Shown here: positions 27,269 through 35,974 of the stretch, in pieces | How the letters are laid out: the number at the start of each line of letters is the position of its first letter | How positions within the stretch are numbered: position 1 is the stretch's first letter | Origin: Gemella sanguinis ATCC 700632 | GTDB lineage: Bacteria; Bacillota; Bacilli; Staphylococcales; Gemellaceae | Assembly (NCBI RefSeq): GCF_000701685.1 | Contig: NZ_JNJO01000004.1 | Span: forward strand, 90,000 to 153,999 | DNA: 64,000 nt | Reading direction: 5' to 3' | Position numbers and translations under genes: made by a program | Notes under the pieces: model-generated | Database searches by the model: none | What the model was told of the DNA's origin: nothing | Seen by the model: the letters and a program-made list of their open reading frames with translations, nothing else

Positions 27269-27631
27269 TTGAAGAATAAAGGAACATTACTGGCACAAAA
27301 TCTTAAAAAGCTTCGAAAAATGAACAATTACTCTATGTCAGCGGTAGCAGATAAGCTAGAGTTGTCATCTCATGGTGTATATGCTAACTGGGAATACGGC
27401 AGAAACGAACCCAATGTTGCTACTCTAGTATCTATTGCGAAATTATATAATGTCACAATAGATGAGTTAGTGGGCTACAAAACTGAAAAAGTAGAACGTT
27501 CAGAGTTAGAAGGTACACACTTTGAAGTAATTGATATGATTAAGGCTTTAGATAGCGAAGATTGTAAACTAGTAGAAGAAGTTTTAAGAAGATTTAGGGG
27601 ATATTCTTTTTCTAGGCACTTGAATCTATAA
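27269..27631 (+). CDS. XRE-family helix-turn-helix regulator
   Basis: It is a 120-residue protein whose first ~65 residues form a Cro/CI-type HTH: LAQNLKKLRKMNNYSMSAVADKL, then a recognition-helix region SSHGVYANWEYGRNEPN and LVSIAKLYNVTIDELVGY. The C-terminal 50 residues are charged and resemble no domain I recognise. The start is TTG, 6 nt after AAAGGAGG. It lies just upstream of the comG operon, separated by a terminator, so a role in competence can only be guessed. No neighbouring operator palindrome was obvious. Confidence 0.88.
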   Translation: MKNKGTLLAQNLKKLRKMNNYSMSAVADKLELSSHGVYANWEYGRNEPNVATLVSIAKLYNVTIDELVGYKTEKVERSELEGTHFEVIDMIKALDSEDCKLVEEVLRRFRGYSFSRHLNL

Positions 27632-27693
27632 AATAAATTCAAATTACTTAGGCTATATGGGTTATATGTAGTATATTAAATTAATAGTTTGAG

Positions 27694-27742
27694 ATATAGG
27701 CTAGGTTAAAAAAATAACTTAGCCTATATTTTCTTTTTCTTT
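27694..27742 (+). terminator. strong hairpin between the XRE gene and comGA
   Basis: ATATAGGCTAGGTTA (27694-27708) pairs with TAACTTAGCCTATAT (27715-27729; one G-U pair) around a 6-nt A loop, followed by TTTCTTTTTCTTT. It ends only 14 bp before the comGA start, so any comG transcript starting upstream would have to pass it. Confidence 0.85.
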
Positions 27743-27755
27743 AAGGATAAAGGGC

Positions 27756-28751
27756 GTGATAACTATAAATACAAAAAATTTGATGATGAAGATTTTAAAT
27801 GAAGCCATAGAAAAGAAAGCCAGTGATATCCATATTTATCCGAATATAACAGGATATTCCTTTATAAAACTCAGAGTAATGGGGAATCTGAGTAAATATG
27901 AAAAATATTCTAATAGGGAGTTAGAAGCAGTTATTTCATTATTGAAATATAATGCTAATATAGACATTTCAAGAAATAAAGAACCACAAAGTGGTAAGTT
28001 TGTTTATAGGCTCTTAGGTAAAGAATATTATCTAAGAGTTTCTACTTTACCTTTAAGTGAATTATTTGAAGGTTGTGTAGTGAGAATTTTTACAAATGAA
28101 ATTGAAGATGTTAAATATAGTATATTTTCAAAAGATAATATATTTATAGATAGACTTGCTTCAAAAGCAAATGGTCTTATACTCTTTTCAGGACCAACAG
28201 GGAGTGGTAAGTCAACATCAATGTATAAATTGGCAAGTAGATGTGCTCAATTAGGGAAACAAGTACTTACAATTGAAGATCCTGTAGAAAAAAATATTAA
28301 TAATTTGATTCAAATGCAGATTAATGAGAAAGCAGGGATAACCTATGAAAATGCTTTGAAATCAATGTTACGATGTGATCCAGATGTTCTTGTAGTTGGA
28401 GAAGTTCGAGATTATAAAACTGCGGGACAAGTTATAACATCTACTTTTTCTGGACATTTAGTTTTGAGTACAATTCATGCAGAAAATTCTATAGGTGTGA
28501 TAAATAGGTTAAGGGATTTAAATTTATCACATGAAGATATAAAACAAACTATAATCTGTATTGTCTCTCAAAGATTAGTTAGATTAACTAACAATAAAAG
28601 GGGATTAATTACCGAAATATTAACAAAAGAAGAAATTCAAAATTATATTGATAATAAAATTAGAAATAATAATTCTTTACAACATAAATTTAATATAGCC
28701 TATGAGAAGGAGATAATATCGCTTAATGAAAAAGAAAAATGGGGATATTAG
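27756..28751 (+). CDS. comGA: competence type IV pilus assembly ATPase ComGA
   Basis: It is the GspE-type traffic ATPase that powers assembly of the DNA-uptake pilus on the inner face of the membrane. The 331-residue protein has an N-terminal domain with KKASDIHIYP, Walker A GPTGSGKST (146-154), an Asp box around LTIEDPVE and Walker B with LRCDPDVLVVGEVRD. The GTG start at 27756 has only a modest AAGG/GGG signal before it. It overlaps comGB by 26 bp. The usual tetra-cysteine zinc motif of larger GspE proteins is absent, as normal for ComGA. Confidence 0.95.
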   Translation: MITINTKNLMMKILNEAIEKKASDIHIYPNITGYSFIKLRVMGNLSKYEKYSNRELEAVISLLKYNANIDISRNKEPQSGKFVYRLLGKEYYLRVSTLPLSELFEGCVVRIFTNEIEDVKYSIFSKDNIFIDRLASKANGLILFSGPTGSGKSTSMYKLASRCAQLGKQVLTIEDPVEKNINNLIQMQINEKAGITYENALKSMLRCDPDVLVVGEVRDYKTAGQVITSTFSGHLVLSTIHAENSIGVINRLRDLNLSHEDIKQTIICIVSQRLVRLTNNKRGLITEILTKEEIQNYIDNKIRNNNSLQHKFNIAYEKEIISLNEKEKWGY

Positions 28752-29772
28752 CAAAATTCTTGATGAAGAGAATAAAATCTATTTTATTCAAAGGTTATCT
28801 GAATTAATCGAGCATGGTTATATGCTTGAAGATTCAATTGAATTTCTATTGTTTCAATATGATGTTTCTTTAGAAAAAATTGACAGTTTAAAATTAGAGC
28901 TCTCTCATGGTAAAAAATTATCGGATTTATTAAGATATCTAGGATATTCTACATTTGTTACAAGCAAAATGAAGTTTGCAGAAGATTATGGTAGCATAGA
29001 AGATATGCTTTTAGAAATTGAAAATTATCTAAGAATAAAAAAAGAACAAAAAGAAAAAGTAATAAAAACTTTAAGATATCCTTTAATTCTTACCATTGCA
29101 TTAATTACTTTAATCATGGTATTTAACTTGTTAGTAATTCCGCAGTTTGAAAATATTTATACATCATCTAGTATAAAAATGGATATTCAAACGATTCTTC
29201 TAATAAAAATTATTTATTACACCCCTAAAATTATATCTATTATAGTGATCTTGTCAATAATAGTATTAGTTTATATGATATATATATATAAATATAGGAA
29301 GAATATATTTTTAAATACACTTATGTATATTCCAAAAATAAGAGTTTATGCTAGACTATATTATTCATATAAATTCACTTTGGAATTGAGTTTATTTCTA
29401 ATGAGCGGTTTTTCATTAAAAACTGCATTAGAAGTTATTATAGAAGAAAACTATGACTATTATTTGACCTATTTTTCTAAAAAAATAATGAGAGATTTAG
29501 ATAAAGGACTTAGCTTTGAAGAAGCAATTGCCAGTATTAAGTTTTTTGATAAATCAGTAGAAAAATTTGTAATTCATGGTATAAATAATGGATTAATTGA
29601 TAGGGAGTTGAAATTGTTTAGTGAATTAATGTTAGATACTTTTTTAACATCACTAGATAAAATGTTAAGAAAATTTCAGCCAGTGTTATTTGCTATATTA
29701 GCATTTGTAATAATAGGTTTATATATGGTTATACTAATGCCTATATTTAATATGGCAAGTTCGCTGAAATAA
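28726..29772 (+). CDS. comGB: competence pilus platform protein ComGB
   Basis: It is a 348-residue GspF-family polytopic membrane protein with three main hydrophobic segments (near residues 125, 170 and 325). It forms the inner membrane platform through which ComGA drives pilin assembly. Duplicated GspF-type domains are recognisable: the pattern LSELIEHGYMLEDSIEFLL is echoed by LSLFLMSGFSLKTALEVI. It overlaps comGA and precedes comGC by 10 bp. Confidence 0.93.
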   Translation: MKKKNGDISKILDEENKIYFIQRLSELIEHGYMLEDSIEFLLFQYDVSLEKIDSLKLELSHGKKLSDLLRYLGYSTFVTSKMKFAEDYGSIEDMLLEIENYLRIKKEQKEKVIKTLRYPLILTIALITLIMVFNLLVIPQFENIYTSSSIKMDIQTILLIKIIYYTPKIISIIVILSIIVLVYMIYIYKYRKNIFLNTLMYIPKIRVYARLYYSYKFTLELSLFLMSGFSLKTALEVIIEENYDYYLTYFSKKIMRDLDKGLSFEEAIASIKFFDKSVEKFVIHGINNGLIDRELKLFSELMLDTFLTSLDKMLRKFQPVLFAILAFVIIGLYMVILMPIFNMASSLK

Positions 29773-29782
29773 GGAGAGAAAT

Positions 29783-30115
29783 ATGACAAAGAAAGTTCTT
29801 AAAATTAAAGGTAAAGAAGCTTTCACGCTTATAGAGATGTTGATAGTCTTATTTATCATAGCAATACTACTTATTTTAATTATTCCTAATATAACAAAAA
29901 ATATAGATAGTGCTAAAGATAAAAGTTCAGAAGCATATGAAAAGACTGTTCAATCACAAGTTACTGCTTATGAAATTAATGAAAAAGATCCTGATGTAAC
30001 ATTCGATAAGTTAGTAAATAAACATTATTTAGAAGGCCCAGTAGAAAAGGCGAGTAAAGCCCCTAATGGGAAACAAATAATAATTTCAAATGGAAAAGCT
30101 ACATTACAGAGATAA
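29783..30115 (+). CDS. comGC: major competence pseudopilin ComGC
   Basis: It is a 110-residue prepilin. The class III signal is KEAFTLIEMLIVLF: cleavage falls before Phe, with Glu at mature position 5 and Ala instead of Gly at -1, as also seen in streptococcal ComGC. A hydrophobic helix follows (IVLFIIAILLILIIPNI). It is the main subunit of the competence pilus and needs a prepilin peptidase (ComC) not found in the window. AGGAGAG precedes ATG. It overlaps comGD by 26 bp. Confidence 0.95.
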   Translation: MTKKVLKIKGKEAFTLIEMLIVLFIIAILLILIIPNITKNIDSAKDKSSEAYEKTVQSQVTAYEINEKDPDVTFDKLVNKHYLEGPVEKASKAPNGKQIIISNGKATLQR

Positions 30116-30530
30116 TTCAGCATTTAGTTTAATTGAAATGATGGCTGTATTATTTATAGTAGGTATTTTAATAATCATTTTATCGATGATTACTATATCT
30201 AATTATTCTAAGTATAAGGATAGGATGGCGTTAAATGAAGTTATTTCTGATATATACCTCGTTCAAACAGACAGTTTAAAAAGTAACAATTCTTACATTG
30301 ATTTTTTTACTAGAGATAATGAGTATATTGTTTATTCAAATGGCAAAAAAGTATGGAAAAAAATACCACGTGGTGGTAGGACATTACTTAATGGAAACAC
30401 AATTAGATTGAAATATAGACATGGTAATTTGGTTTCAAAAGCTAATACTATAGATGTAAAACTATCATCATGTAAATATAGGGTAATAGTTCATTTAGAT
30501 TCAGGATATATTACTGTAGATGAAGTCTAG
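30090..30530 (+). CDS. comGD: minor competence pseudopilin ComGD
   Basis: It is a 146-residue protein with the prepilin signal NSAFSLIEMMAVLFIVGIL near the N-terminus (Ala at -1, Glu at +5), followed by a mainly beta-rich, poorly conserved tail. Assignment as ComGD rests on order (third pilin-type position after comGA-GB-GC) and size. It is a minor pilin probably needed to initiate pilus assembly. The start lies inside comGC. Confidence 0.88.
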   Translation: MEKLHYRDNSAFSLIEMMAVLFIVGILIIILSMITISNYSKYKDRMALNEVISDIYLVQTDSLKSNNSYIDFFTRDNEYIVYSNGKKVWKKIPRGGRTLLNGNTIRLKYRHGNLVSKANTIDVKLSSCKYRVIVHLDSGYITVDEV

Positions 30531-30804
30531 AAATAATGGTTTTACATTTATAGAGATAATGGCTGCTTTGTTTATATGTTCATTAATATTTGTTTATTTG
30601 ATACCAAATATGGTAAAACAATATTCTAATTTATCAAAAGCAGAAAAAGAATTAGAGATGCGAGAACTTCTTTATGAAGAAATAAGTAATCATAAAGGTC
30701 AGAAACATTTTAAAGTAAGAAGAGAAAGCTATGTGATAATAGTTAGTGGAAATAGAGCTGAAATATATGATGAGAAAACAAGGAATAAGATTAAGTATGG
30801 GTAG
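30520..30804 (+). CDS. comGE: minor competence pseudopilin ComGE-like
   Basis: It is a 94-residue protein starting MKSRNNGFTFIEIMAALFI, a normal prepilin signal with Gly at -1 and Glu at +5, then one hydrophobic helix and a short charged tail. Sequence beyond the helix is too divergent to identify; name follows order and size. It overlaps comGD by 11 bp and comGF by 8 bp, so the run is tightly coupled. Confidence 0.8.
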   Translation: MKSRNNGFTFIEIMAALFICSLIFVYLIPNMVKQYSNLSKAEKELEMRELLYEEISNHKGQKHFKVRRESYVIIVSGNRAEIYDEKTRNKIKYG

Positions 30805-31243
30805 AAAAAATGATGGTTTTACTCTAATAGAATTGATAGTATCTTTATTTTTATTAACTATCTTATCAGTGCTTCTTATGTTAATATTAGAAACTACTGT
30901 TAAAACATCAAAAAGATTTATGAATTATACAGATTATGAATATGCTTTAGCACATAAAAAAATTTTTGAAATCTATAATGCAAGTAATGTGGTTGATAGG
31001 TTTAGCAATCACATCGTTATGGAATCAAAAGATAATAAAGAAGAAGTATTACTAATCTTTAGGGGAGATAGAGTATTCCTAGAAAAAAAGAAAAATACAA
31101 ATTCGTATGTAGGCAATATTTTACTTTTAAAAAAATTAAAAGGGTATTCTATAAACCAAGATGGAAATTTATTAAAGATAAGTATAATTGATAGAAATAA
31201 CAAAAAGCGTATTTTACATCTAAAATTAAAAAATAATAAATAA
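30797..31243 (+). CDS. comGF: minor competence pseudopilin ComGF-like
   Basis: It carries a prepilin signal KNDGFTLIELIVSLFLLTIL. I place the start at ATG 30797, which gives the usual short leader (8 residues before Phe) and 148 residues in total; the longer in-frame GTG at 30746 would add 17 unlikely residues. AAGGA lies 12 nt upstream, a little far. The tail contains KGYSINQDGNLLKISII, consistent with a beta-sheet minor pilin. The name is by order. Confidence 0.82.
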   Translation: MGRKNDGFTLIELIVSLFLLTILSVLLMLILETTVKTSKRFMNYTDYEYALAHKKIFEIYNASNVVDRFSNHIVMESKDNKEEVLLIFRGDRVFLEKKKNTNSYVGNILLLKKLKGYSINQDGNLLKISIIDRNNKKRILHLKLKNNK

Positions 31244-31381
31244 ATATTAAACAACAGAATAAATAAGTAAAAATACTATTAAATAGAGAAGATTTAATTT
31301 AAGTAAAGTAAAGTGGTGGTACAAAAAACTTAAAAAATCCTCCCTAAATAAAGAACTCCAACACAAGAAAGAGATGTAAAT

Positions 31382-31555
31382 ATGAATAAAGAAGGAAATG
31401 CTATTATAATTTCAATAATGACATTACTTTTTGTCATAATTGTTATGTTTAGCATAATAGGAATATACATAAATAAATTTTATAGTATAAAAAGTTTAAA
31501 TGATTATTATGATAAAAATATAGTATTACAATTGAAAATTAATAATTCTAAATAA
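31382..31555 (+). CDS. comGG: short ComGG-like membrane protein (57 aa)
   Basis: It is an ATG-initiated 57-codon frame: MNKEGNAIIISIMTLLFV, a single hydrophobic helix to about residue 28, then YINKFYSIKSLNDYYDKN and a short tail. This resembles ComGG, the last minor pilin-like protein of comG, which has a helix followed by a Tyr-rich amphipathic region and no clear prepilin site. Position between comGF and the operon terminator at 31561 supports this. GAAAGAG lies about 9 nt upstream. It is shorter than known ComGG proteins (usually 90-130 aa), and a 138-bp gap separates it from comGF, so it may be truncated. Confidence 0.6.
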   Translation: MNKEGNAIIISIMTLLFVIIVMFSIIGIYINKFYSIKSLNDYYDKNIVLQLKINNSK

Positions 31556-31560
31556 TGGAA

Positions 31561-31602
31561 AATACGGCTTTAAAAGATATAGGTTTTAAAGCTGTATTTT
31601 TT
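31561..31602 (+). terminator. intrinsic terminator of the comG operon
   Basis: AATACGGCTTTAAAA (31561-31575) pairs with TTTTAAAGCTGTATT (31584-31598; one G-U pair) and is followed by T4. Confidence 0.88.
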
Positions 31603-31692
31603 AATGATATCTAACATATATTTATTGCTTTGTTTAGGCAAATAGTTTAAAATGTTATTATATTATGTGTAATAAGTTAAAGGAGAATATTA

Positions 31693-31947
31693 ATGAGTAA
31701 AAAATCTATTTTAGCATTGACAGTAGTAGGAATAGGTGCTTTAGCGACAGTAGCTATTTTTACTAAAAATGATCAAATCAATAAAGAAGATGAACAAAAA
31801 ATAAAAGAATCAAAAGAATATCTTGAATCTAAGGGTTATGTAATTAGTAGAAATGGTTTTCCTATAAATGGATTTGATTTTCTTTCCGTTTCAAGTTTAC
31901 CAACATATTATAAAGTAGCTAAAACAGTAGCTAAGTATGTATTATAG
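31693..31947 (+). CDS. hypothetical protein with N-terminal membrane helix
   Basis: It is an 84-residue protein: MSKK, a hydrophobic helix (about residues 5-23), a strongly charged linker (KEDEQKIKESKEY) and a short C-terminal part containing GYVISRNGFPINGFDFLSV. I do not recognise the family. The AAAGGAG ribosome site is good and codon use matches its neighbours, so it is probably expressed. It ends 3 bp before the YihY-family gene and may be co-transcribed with it. Location is likely the membrane, with the C-terminus on one face. Confidence 0.7.
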   Translation: MSKKSILALTVVGIGALATVAIFTKNDQINKEDEQKIKESKEYLESKGYVISRNGFPINGFDFLSVSSLPTYYKVAKTVAKYVL

Positions 31948-31950
31948 ACT

Positions 31951-32856
31951 ATGTTTATTCCAGAAAAGAATTATTCATTTTATGAAGCGGAACCTAAAGG
32001 TAAATTAACAATAAAAAAATTCTGTAAGGAAATGTATTATAGGATAATGTATGATGAAATTTCGTTATTATCAGCAAATTTGAGCTATTATTTTATATTA
32101 TCTTTATTTCCTATGTTGATAGTTGCAGTGGCATTAACACCTTACTTTAACATAGATCAGAAGTTTTTACTTGATAAAATTCAAAGTTTTGCACCTGGTG
32201 AATTAGGTGATTTTATATTTGGAATGATTTCTGAAGTATTAAATAGTAAAAATAATAATACTATTATTACCTTAGGTATTGTATTTACCTTATGGTCTGC
32301 ATCAAATGGTATTTATGGTATAATTATAGCATTTAACAATGCATTTAGAGTAAGAGACGGAAGGATATGGATAGTAACTAAGTTAATAAGTATATTATTT
32401 ACTGTATTGTTTTTAGTAGGTATGTTTCTAGTTTTAGCTCTAGTGGTTTTTGGAAAACAACTTACATATTTACTATTTCATAAGTTAAACTTAGATGAAG
32501 GTTTTTATAATGTATGGTCATATTTGAGCTATAGTTTTCCAATTATGTTTACTTTTATAGTTTTCGTATTTTTATATATATTAGGTCCTAATTTACGCTT
32601 GAAATTAATTAGCATTTTCCCAGGAGCTGTATTTTCTACAATTTCTTGGACACTTGTCAGTAGATTATTTGGATATTACATTGATCATTTTTCAAGTTAT
32701 ATTAAAACCTACGGAACAATTGGAGCATTAATGGCGTTTATTATCTGGCTATATATTACAGGTTATATTTTAATTTTGGGTGCAGAAATTAATGCTATTT
32801 TTCATAATTATAAAGTTGAACACAGGGTTTTTGAAGAGACACATACGATCGAATAA
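31951..32856 (+). CDS. YihY/UPF0761 family integral membrane protein
   Basis: It is a 301-residue protein with about six membrane helices. The conserved stretch LSANLSYYFILSLFPMLI near residue 45, GILFTLWSASNG-like segment near 110 and IWLYITGYILILGAEINA near the C-terminus identify the YihY family. The family was once called ribonuclease BN in error; its real role is unknown, possibly transport or envelope-related. The ATG has no clear ribosome site, and it begins 3 bp after the previous stop, so translation may depend on coupling. A long hairpin follows. Confidence 0.9.
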   Translation: MFIPEKNYSFYEAEPKGKLTIKKFCKEMYYRIMYDEISLLSANLSYYFILSLFPMLIVAVALTPYFNIDQKFLLDKIQSFAPGELGDFIFGMISEVLNSKNNNTIITLGIVFTLWSASNGIYGIIIAFNNAFRVRDGRIWIVTKLISILFTVLFLVGMFLVLALVVFGKQLTYLLFHKLNLDEGFYNVWSYLSYSFPIMFTFIVFVFLYILGPNLRLKLISIFPGAVFSTISWTLVSRLFGYYIDHFSSYIKTYGTIGALMAFIIWLYITGYILILGAEINAIFHNYKVEHRVFEETHTIE

Positions 32857-32897
32857 AATAATGACAGGGTTGATTATTCAATCCTGTCATTATTCTT
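32857..32897 (+). terminator. long hairpin after the YihY-family gene
   Basis: A 17-bp stem (AATAATGACAGGGTTGA with TCAATCCTGTCATTATT, one G-U pair) encloses a 4-7 nt loop. The tail TCTTAAGG is poor in T, so it may be a weak or bidirectional terminator or a 3' stabiliser. Confidence 0.75.
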
Positions 32898-32989
32898 AAG
32901 GTCAATATTATGTTAAAATTTTTAAACTTATAGTATAATAAATTCATAACTAGTAATTAATTTAGTAATTATGAAAGGTAATATATAAT

Positions 32990-33478
32990 ATGATAAAAGA
33001 AGTATATTTAGCAGGTGGATGTTTTTGGGGAGTAGAAGGATATTTTGCTCAATTAAATGGTGTAATTGAGACAAAAGTAGGTTATAGTAATGGTCAGACA
33101 GAAAAAACAAATTATAATTTAATTAAGTCGACTGACCATGCAGAAGTTATTTACTTAAAATATAATGATGAAATACTACCATTAACTGATGTTTTACGTC
33201 ATTATTTTAGAATTATTGACCCTACTAGTGTTAACAAGCAAGGGGGGGATGTTGGACGTCAATATAGAACAGGAATATATTATATTGACGAAGATACAGC
33301 TGAAATAGCAAGACAGTTTATTGATGAACTGCAGAAAAAAATTGATAAGAAAATAGTTGTTGAAGTTGAAAAAGTAAACAATTATATAGATGCTGAAGAA
33401 TATCATCAAAAATATCTTGAAAAAAATCCAACAGGTTATTGCCATGTTGATTTAAGCTTAGCTAAGAAAAGTTTATAA
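32990..33478 (+). CDS. msrA: peptide-methionine (S)-S-oxide reductase
   Basis: It repairs oxidised methionine residues in proteins. The 162-residue protein has the catalytic GGCFWG motif at the N-terminus (Cys11) and DPTSVNKQGGDVGRQYRT, typical of MsrA. It is a stand-alone domain without a fused MsrB. A possible -10 TATAAT lies at 32934-32939. GAAAGG precedes ATG by about 12 nt. Confidence 0.96.
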   Translation: MIKEVYLAGGCFWGVEGYFAQLNGVIETKVGYSNGQTEKTNYNLIKSTDHAEVIYLKYNDEILPLTDVLRHYFRIIDPTSVNKQGGDVGRQYRTGIYYIDEDTAEIARQFIDELQKKIDKKIVVEVEKVNNYIDAEEYHQKYLEKNPTGYCHVDLSLAKKSL

Positions 33479-33505
33479 TTAACAGTTTAAAACTAAGAAA
33501 TGTTT

Positions 33506-33534
33506 TGAAAAAAAATAAAAAAAAAGGTAAAATA
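33506..33534 (+). promoter_or_regulatory. promoter of ppaC
   Basis: TTGAAA (33506-33511), 17-bp A-rich spacer, TAAAAT (33529-33534), 33 bp before the ppaC start. Confidence 0.6.
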
Positions 33535-33567
33535 ATAGATAAGTATATTTAATAGAGGAGTTAAAAA

Positions 33568-34494
33568 ATGACAAATATTTTAATTTTTGGACATAAAAAT
33601 CCAGATACAGACACAATTTGTTCTGCTATCGTTTATAACAATTTAAAAAGACTTCAAGGTATGGATACAGAAGCAGTAAGACTTGGAGAATTAAATGATG
33701 AAACTAAATATGCACTAGAATACTTTGGTGTAAGTACACCTCGTCTAGTAGAAAGTCTTAAAGAAGGACAACATGTAATATTAGTCGATCATAACGAATT
33801 CCAACAATCAGCTAATGGAATTGAAAATGCAGTAATTCGTGAAGTTATTGATCACCATAGAATTGCTAACTTTGAAACTGCAGCACCATTATATTACAGA
33901 GCAGAACCACTTGGATGTACTGCAACTATCTTAAAGAAAATTTATGAAGAACAAAGTGTACATATAAATAAACAAATGGCTGGACTTATGTTATCAGCAA
34001 TTATCTCTGATTCATTATTACTTAAATCACCAACATGTACATTACGTGATAAAGTTGCAGCAGAAGAATTAGCTGCTATTGCAGAGGTTAATTTAGAAGA
34101 ATATGGATTAGCAATGCTAAAAGCAGGAGCGTCTACTAAAGATAAAAAAGCTGAAGAATTAATTTCATTAGATGCTAAAGAATTCATCTTAGGAGATGAC
34201 AAACTGATCGTTGCGCAAATAAATACAGTAGATGAGAAAGAAGTATCTGAACGTAAAGAAGAACTAGTTAGTGCTATAAATAAAGAAATCTCAGAAAAAG
34301 GATTATCTGCATTTGTGTTTGTTATTACTAATATCTTAACTTCAAACTCTGAAGTTTTAGTACTAGGAGATAAAAAAGATAAAGTCGCTTCAGCATTTAA
34401 TAAGGCTTTAAACAATGATTTTATGTTATTAGAGGGAGTAGTTTCACGTAAAAAACAAGTAGTTCCTCAAATTACAGAAGAGTTTACAAAATAA
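33568..34494 (+). CDS. ppaC: manganese-dependent inorganic pyrophosphatase
   Basis: It hydrolyses pyrophosphate to phosphate, driving biosynthetic reactions. It is a family II (DHH) enzyme of 308 residues: metal-binding motifs GHKNPDTDT (H9, D13, D15), VDHNE and IDHHR, then a C-terminal DHHA2 domain with SRKKQVVP near the end. Length is normal for Bacilli. AGAGGAG precedes ATG. It appears to be a single-gene unit with its own promoter and a hairpin terminator. Confidence 0.97.
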   Translation: MTNILIFGHKNPDTDTICSAIVYNNLKRLQGMDTEAVRLGELNDETKYALEYFGVSTPRLVESLKEGQHVILVDHNEFQQSANGIENAVIREVIDHHRIANFETAAPLYYRAEPLGCTATILKKIYEEQSVHINKQMAGLMLSAIISDSLLLKSPTCTLRDKVAAEELAAIAEVNLEEYGLAMLKAGASTKDKKAEELISLDAKEFILGDDKLIVAQINTVDEKEVSERKEELVSAINKEISEKGLSAFVFVITNILTSNSEVLVLGDKKDKVASAFNKALNNDFMLLEGVVSRKKQVVPQITEEFTK

Positions 34495-34508
34495 TTTAGA
34501 ATATTTTT

Positions 34509-34540
34509 GAAAGTGGGACTAGTTTCCACTTTCTGTATTA
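34509..34540 (+). terminator. hairpin after ppaC
   Basis: GAAAGTGG (34509-34516) and CCACTTTC (34526-34533) pair perfectly; the T-tail is weak. Confidence 0.7.
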
Positions 34541-34583
34541 TATGAGCTTAAAAGAATTTTAAGAATGAAAAAGAGGATTATAA

Positions 34584-34970
34584 ATGAAAAATAGTAAATC
34601 TTTACTTTGGACTTTTATTAAGAGTACTGTAGTAAATTGCTTAATAGTTATTGCATTTTCAGGTCTATTTAATGGAAGTCTTAGGATTGATAAACCAATA
34701 TACGGGTTCTATGGTGCATTGCTCTTAACTATATTGTATATGTTCATTAGACCGATAATATTGATGGTAAGTATAGTTCCAATTATTATGACTTTTGGTA
34801 TTTTTATAGTTATAATTAATGCTTTATTGATTATGCTTGTGTCATATTTATTGTCACCCCATTTTGAAGTGGCGTCATTTGGCTCAGCATTTTTCTTAGC
34901 AATATTTATATCTATATTTAATGCATTATTAAATAGTAATGATAGAAAGATAATAATAAAAAAATTCTAA
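34584..34970 (+). CDS. YvlD-type 4-TM holin-like membrane protein
   Basis: It is a 128-residue protein with four hydrophobic segments and a short basic C-terminus. It fits the phage-holin superfamily IV group (YvlD of Bacillus). Typical features are TVVNCLIVIAFSGLF and a PIYGFYGALLLTILYMFIRPII segment. In Bacillus the homologous gene also sits directly upstream of hprK and lgt, which supports the call. The function is unknown; a link to envelope stress is suggested in Bacillus. AGAGGA precedes ATG. Confidence 0.82.
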   Translation: MKNSKSLLWTFIKSTVVNCLIVIAFSGLFNGSLRIDKPIYGFYGALLLTILYMFIRPIILMVSIVPIIMTFGIFIVIINALLIMLVSYLLSPHFEVASFGSAFFLAIFISIFNALLNSNDRKIIIKKF

Positions 34971-35024
34971 AGGTAGATAGATAACCTTAATATAATCTAA
35001 ATAAAAAATAGTAAGGAAAACTAA

Positions 35025-35972
35025 ATGAAAATAGTAACAACAAAAGATCTAATTGATAAATTAGATTTAGAAGTAATTAGTGGAGAAAAAGGGCTAGATA
35101 GGGAAATAACTACAGGGGAGTTGTCTCGACCTGCATTACAGTTGGCAGGTTACTTTTCACATTATAACCCCCAAAGAGTACAGATTCTTGGTACGAGTGA
35201 GTTATCTTTCTTTAAGTTATTAACTGACGCAGAAAAAAGTTCTAGAATGGGTATGTTATGTACAAGGATTACTCCTTGTATAATTGTTTCACGAGGTTTA
35301 GATATTCCTCATGAATTAATAGAAGCCTCTAATAAATATGATACTCCAGTACTACGTAGCAACTCTGAAACTACTAAGTTAATGGGATTTATTACATATC
35401 ATCTGCAAAATATGTTTGCTCCAACTACATCGGTACATGGTGTATTTATTGAGGTTTACGGGATCGGCATACTATTAACTGGAGAAAGTGGTATTGGTAA
35501 AAGTGAAATAGCATTAGAACTAATAAAAAGGGGGCACCGCCTAGTAGCAGATGATAGAGTAGATATTAGGGAGCTTCAGAAAGATTACTTAATTGGAACA
35601 TGCGAATCTCCTTTGATTAAGCACTTATTAGAAATAAGGGGACTAGGGATTATCAATGTAATGACATTATTTGGAACTGGGGCAGTTCGAAATGAGAAAC
35701 GACTTCAACTAAATATTCATTTAGAAACATGGGATGAGTCTAAACAATATGATCGTATTGGTTTAAATAATGAAAAACAAGAAATATTAAGTTCTAAAAT
35801 AGAGAAAAAAACTATTCCAGTTAGACCAGGACGAAACGTTGCAATTATTATTGAATCTGCAGCAATGAATTATCGTTTAAATCAAATGGGAACAAATACT
35901 GCAGAAGATTTTACTAGCAGGTTAAAAGAGGAAATAAAAAGAAATAACACAGAAAGTAGCAAAGGAGAATAA
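35025..35972 (+). CDS. hprK: HPr kinase/phosphorylase
   Basis: It phosphorylates and dephosphorylates HPr on Ser46, setting carbon catabolite repression through CcpA. The 315-residue protein has an N-terminal MurF-like domain and a kinase domain with Walker A GESGIGKS (153-160), the capping loop LVADDRVDI and the signature [11 protein letters not shown]. Its action would bear on the cre-like site in front of glgB. It precedes lgt by 2 bp. Confidence 0.97.
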   Translation: MKIVTTKDLIDKLDLEVISGEKGLDREITTGELSRPALQLAGYFSHYNPQRVQILGTSELSFFKLLTDAEKSSRMGMLCTRITPCIIVSRGLDIPHELIEASNKYDTPVLRSNSETTKLMGFITYHLQNMFAPTTSVHGVFIEVYGIGILLTGESGIGKSEIALELIKRGHRLVADDRVDIRELQKDYLIGTCESPLIKHLLEIRGLGIINVMTLFGTGAVRNEKRLQLNIHLETWDESKQYDRIGLNNEKQEILSSKIEKKTIPVRPGRNVAIIIESAAMNYRLNQMGTNTAEDFTSRLKEEIKRNNTESSKGE

Positions 35973-35974
35973 AA

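Noticed and set aside
31313-31345. Complete T-box leader inside the comG operon
   Set aside because: No stem I, specifier or full terminator was found; only a short resemblance exists, so it is listed only as an oddity.
34584-34970. Phage holin, from the family label of the 4-TM protein
   Set aside because: It lies in the conserved yvlD-hprK-lgt context, has no endolysin beside it, and the family is mostly chromosomal.
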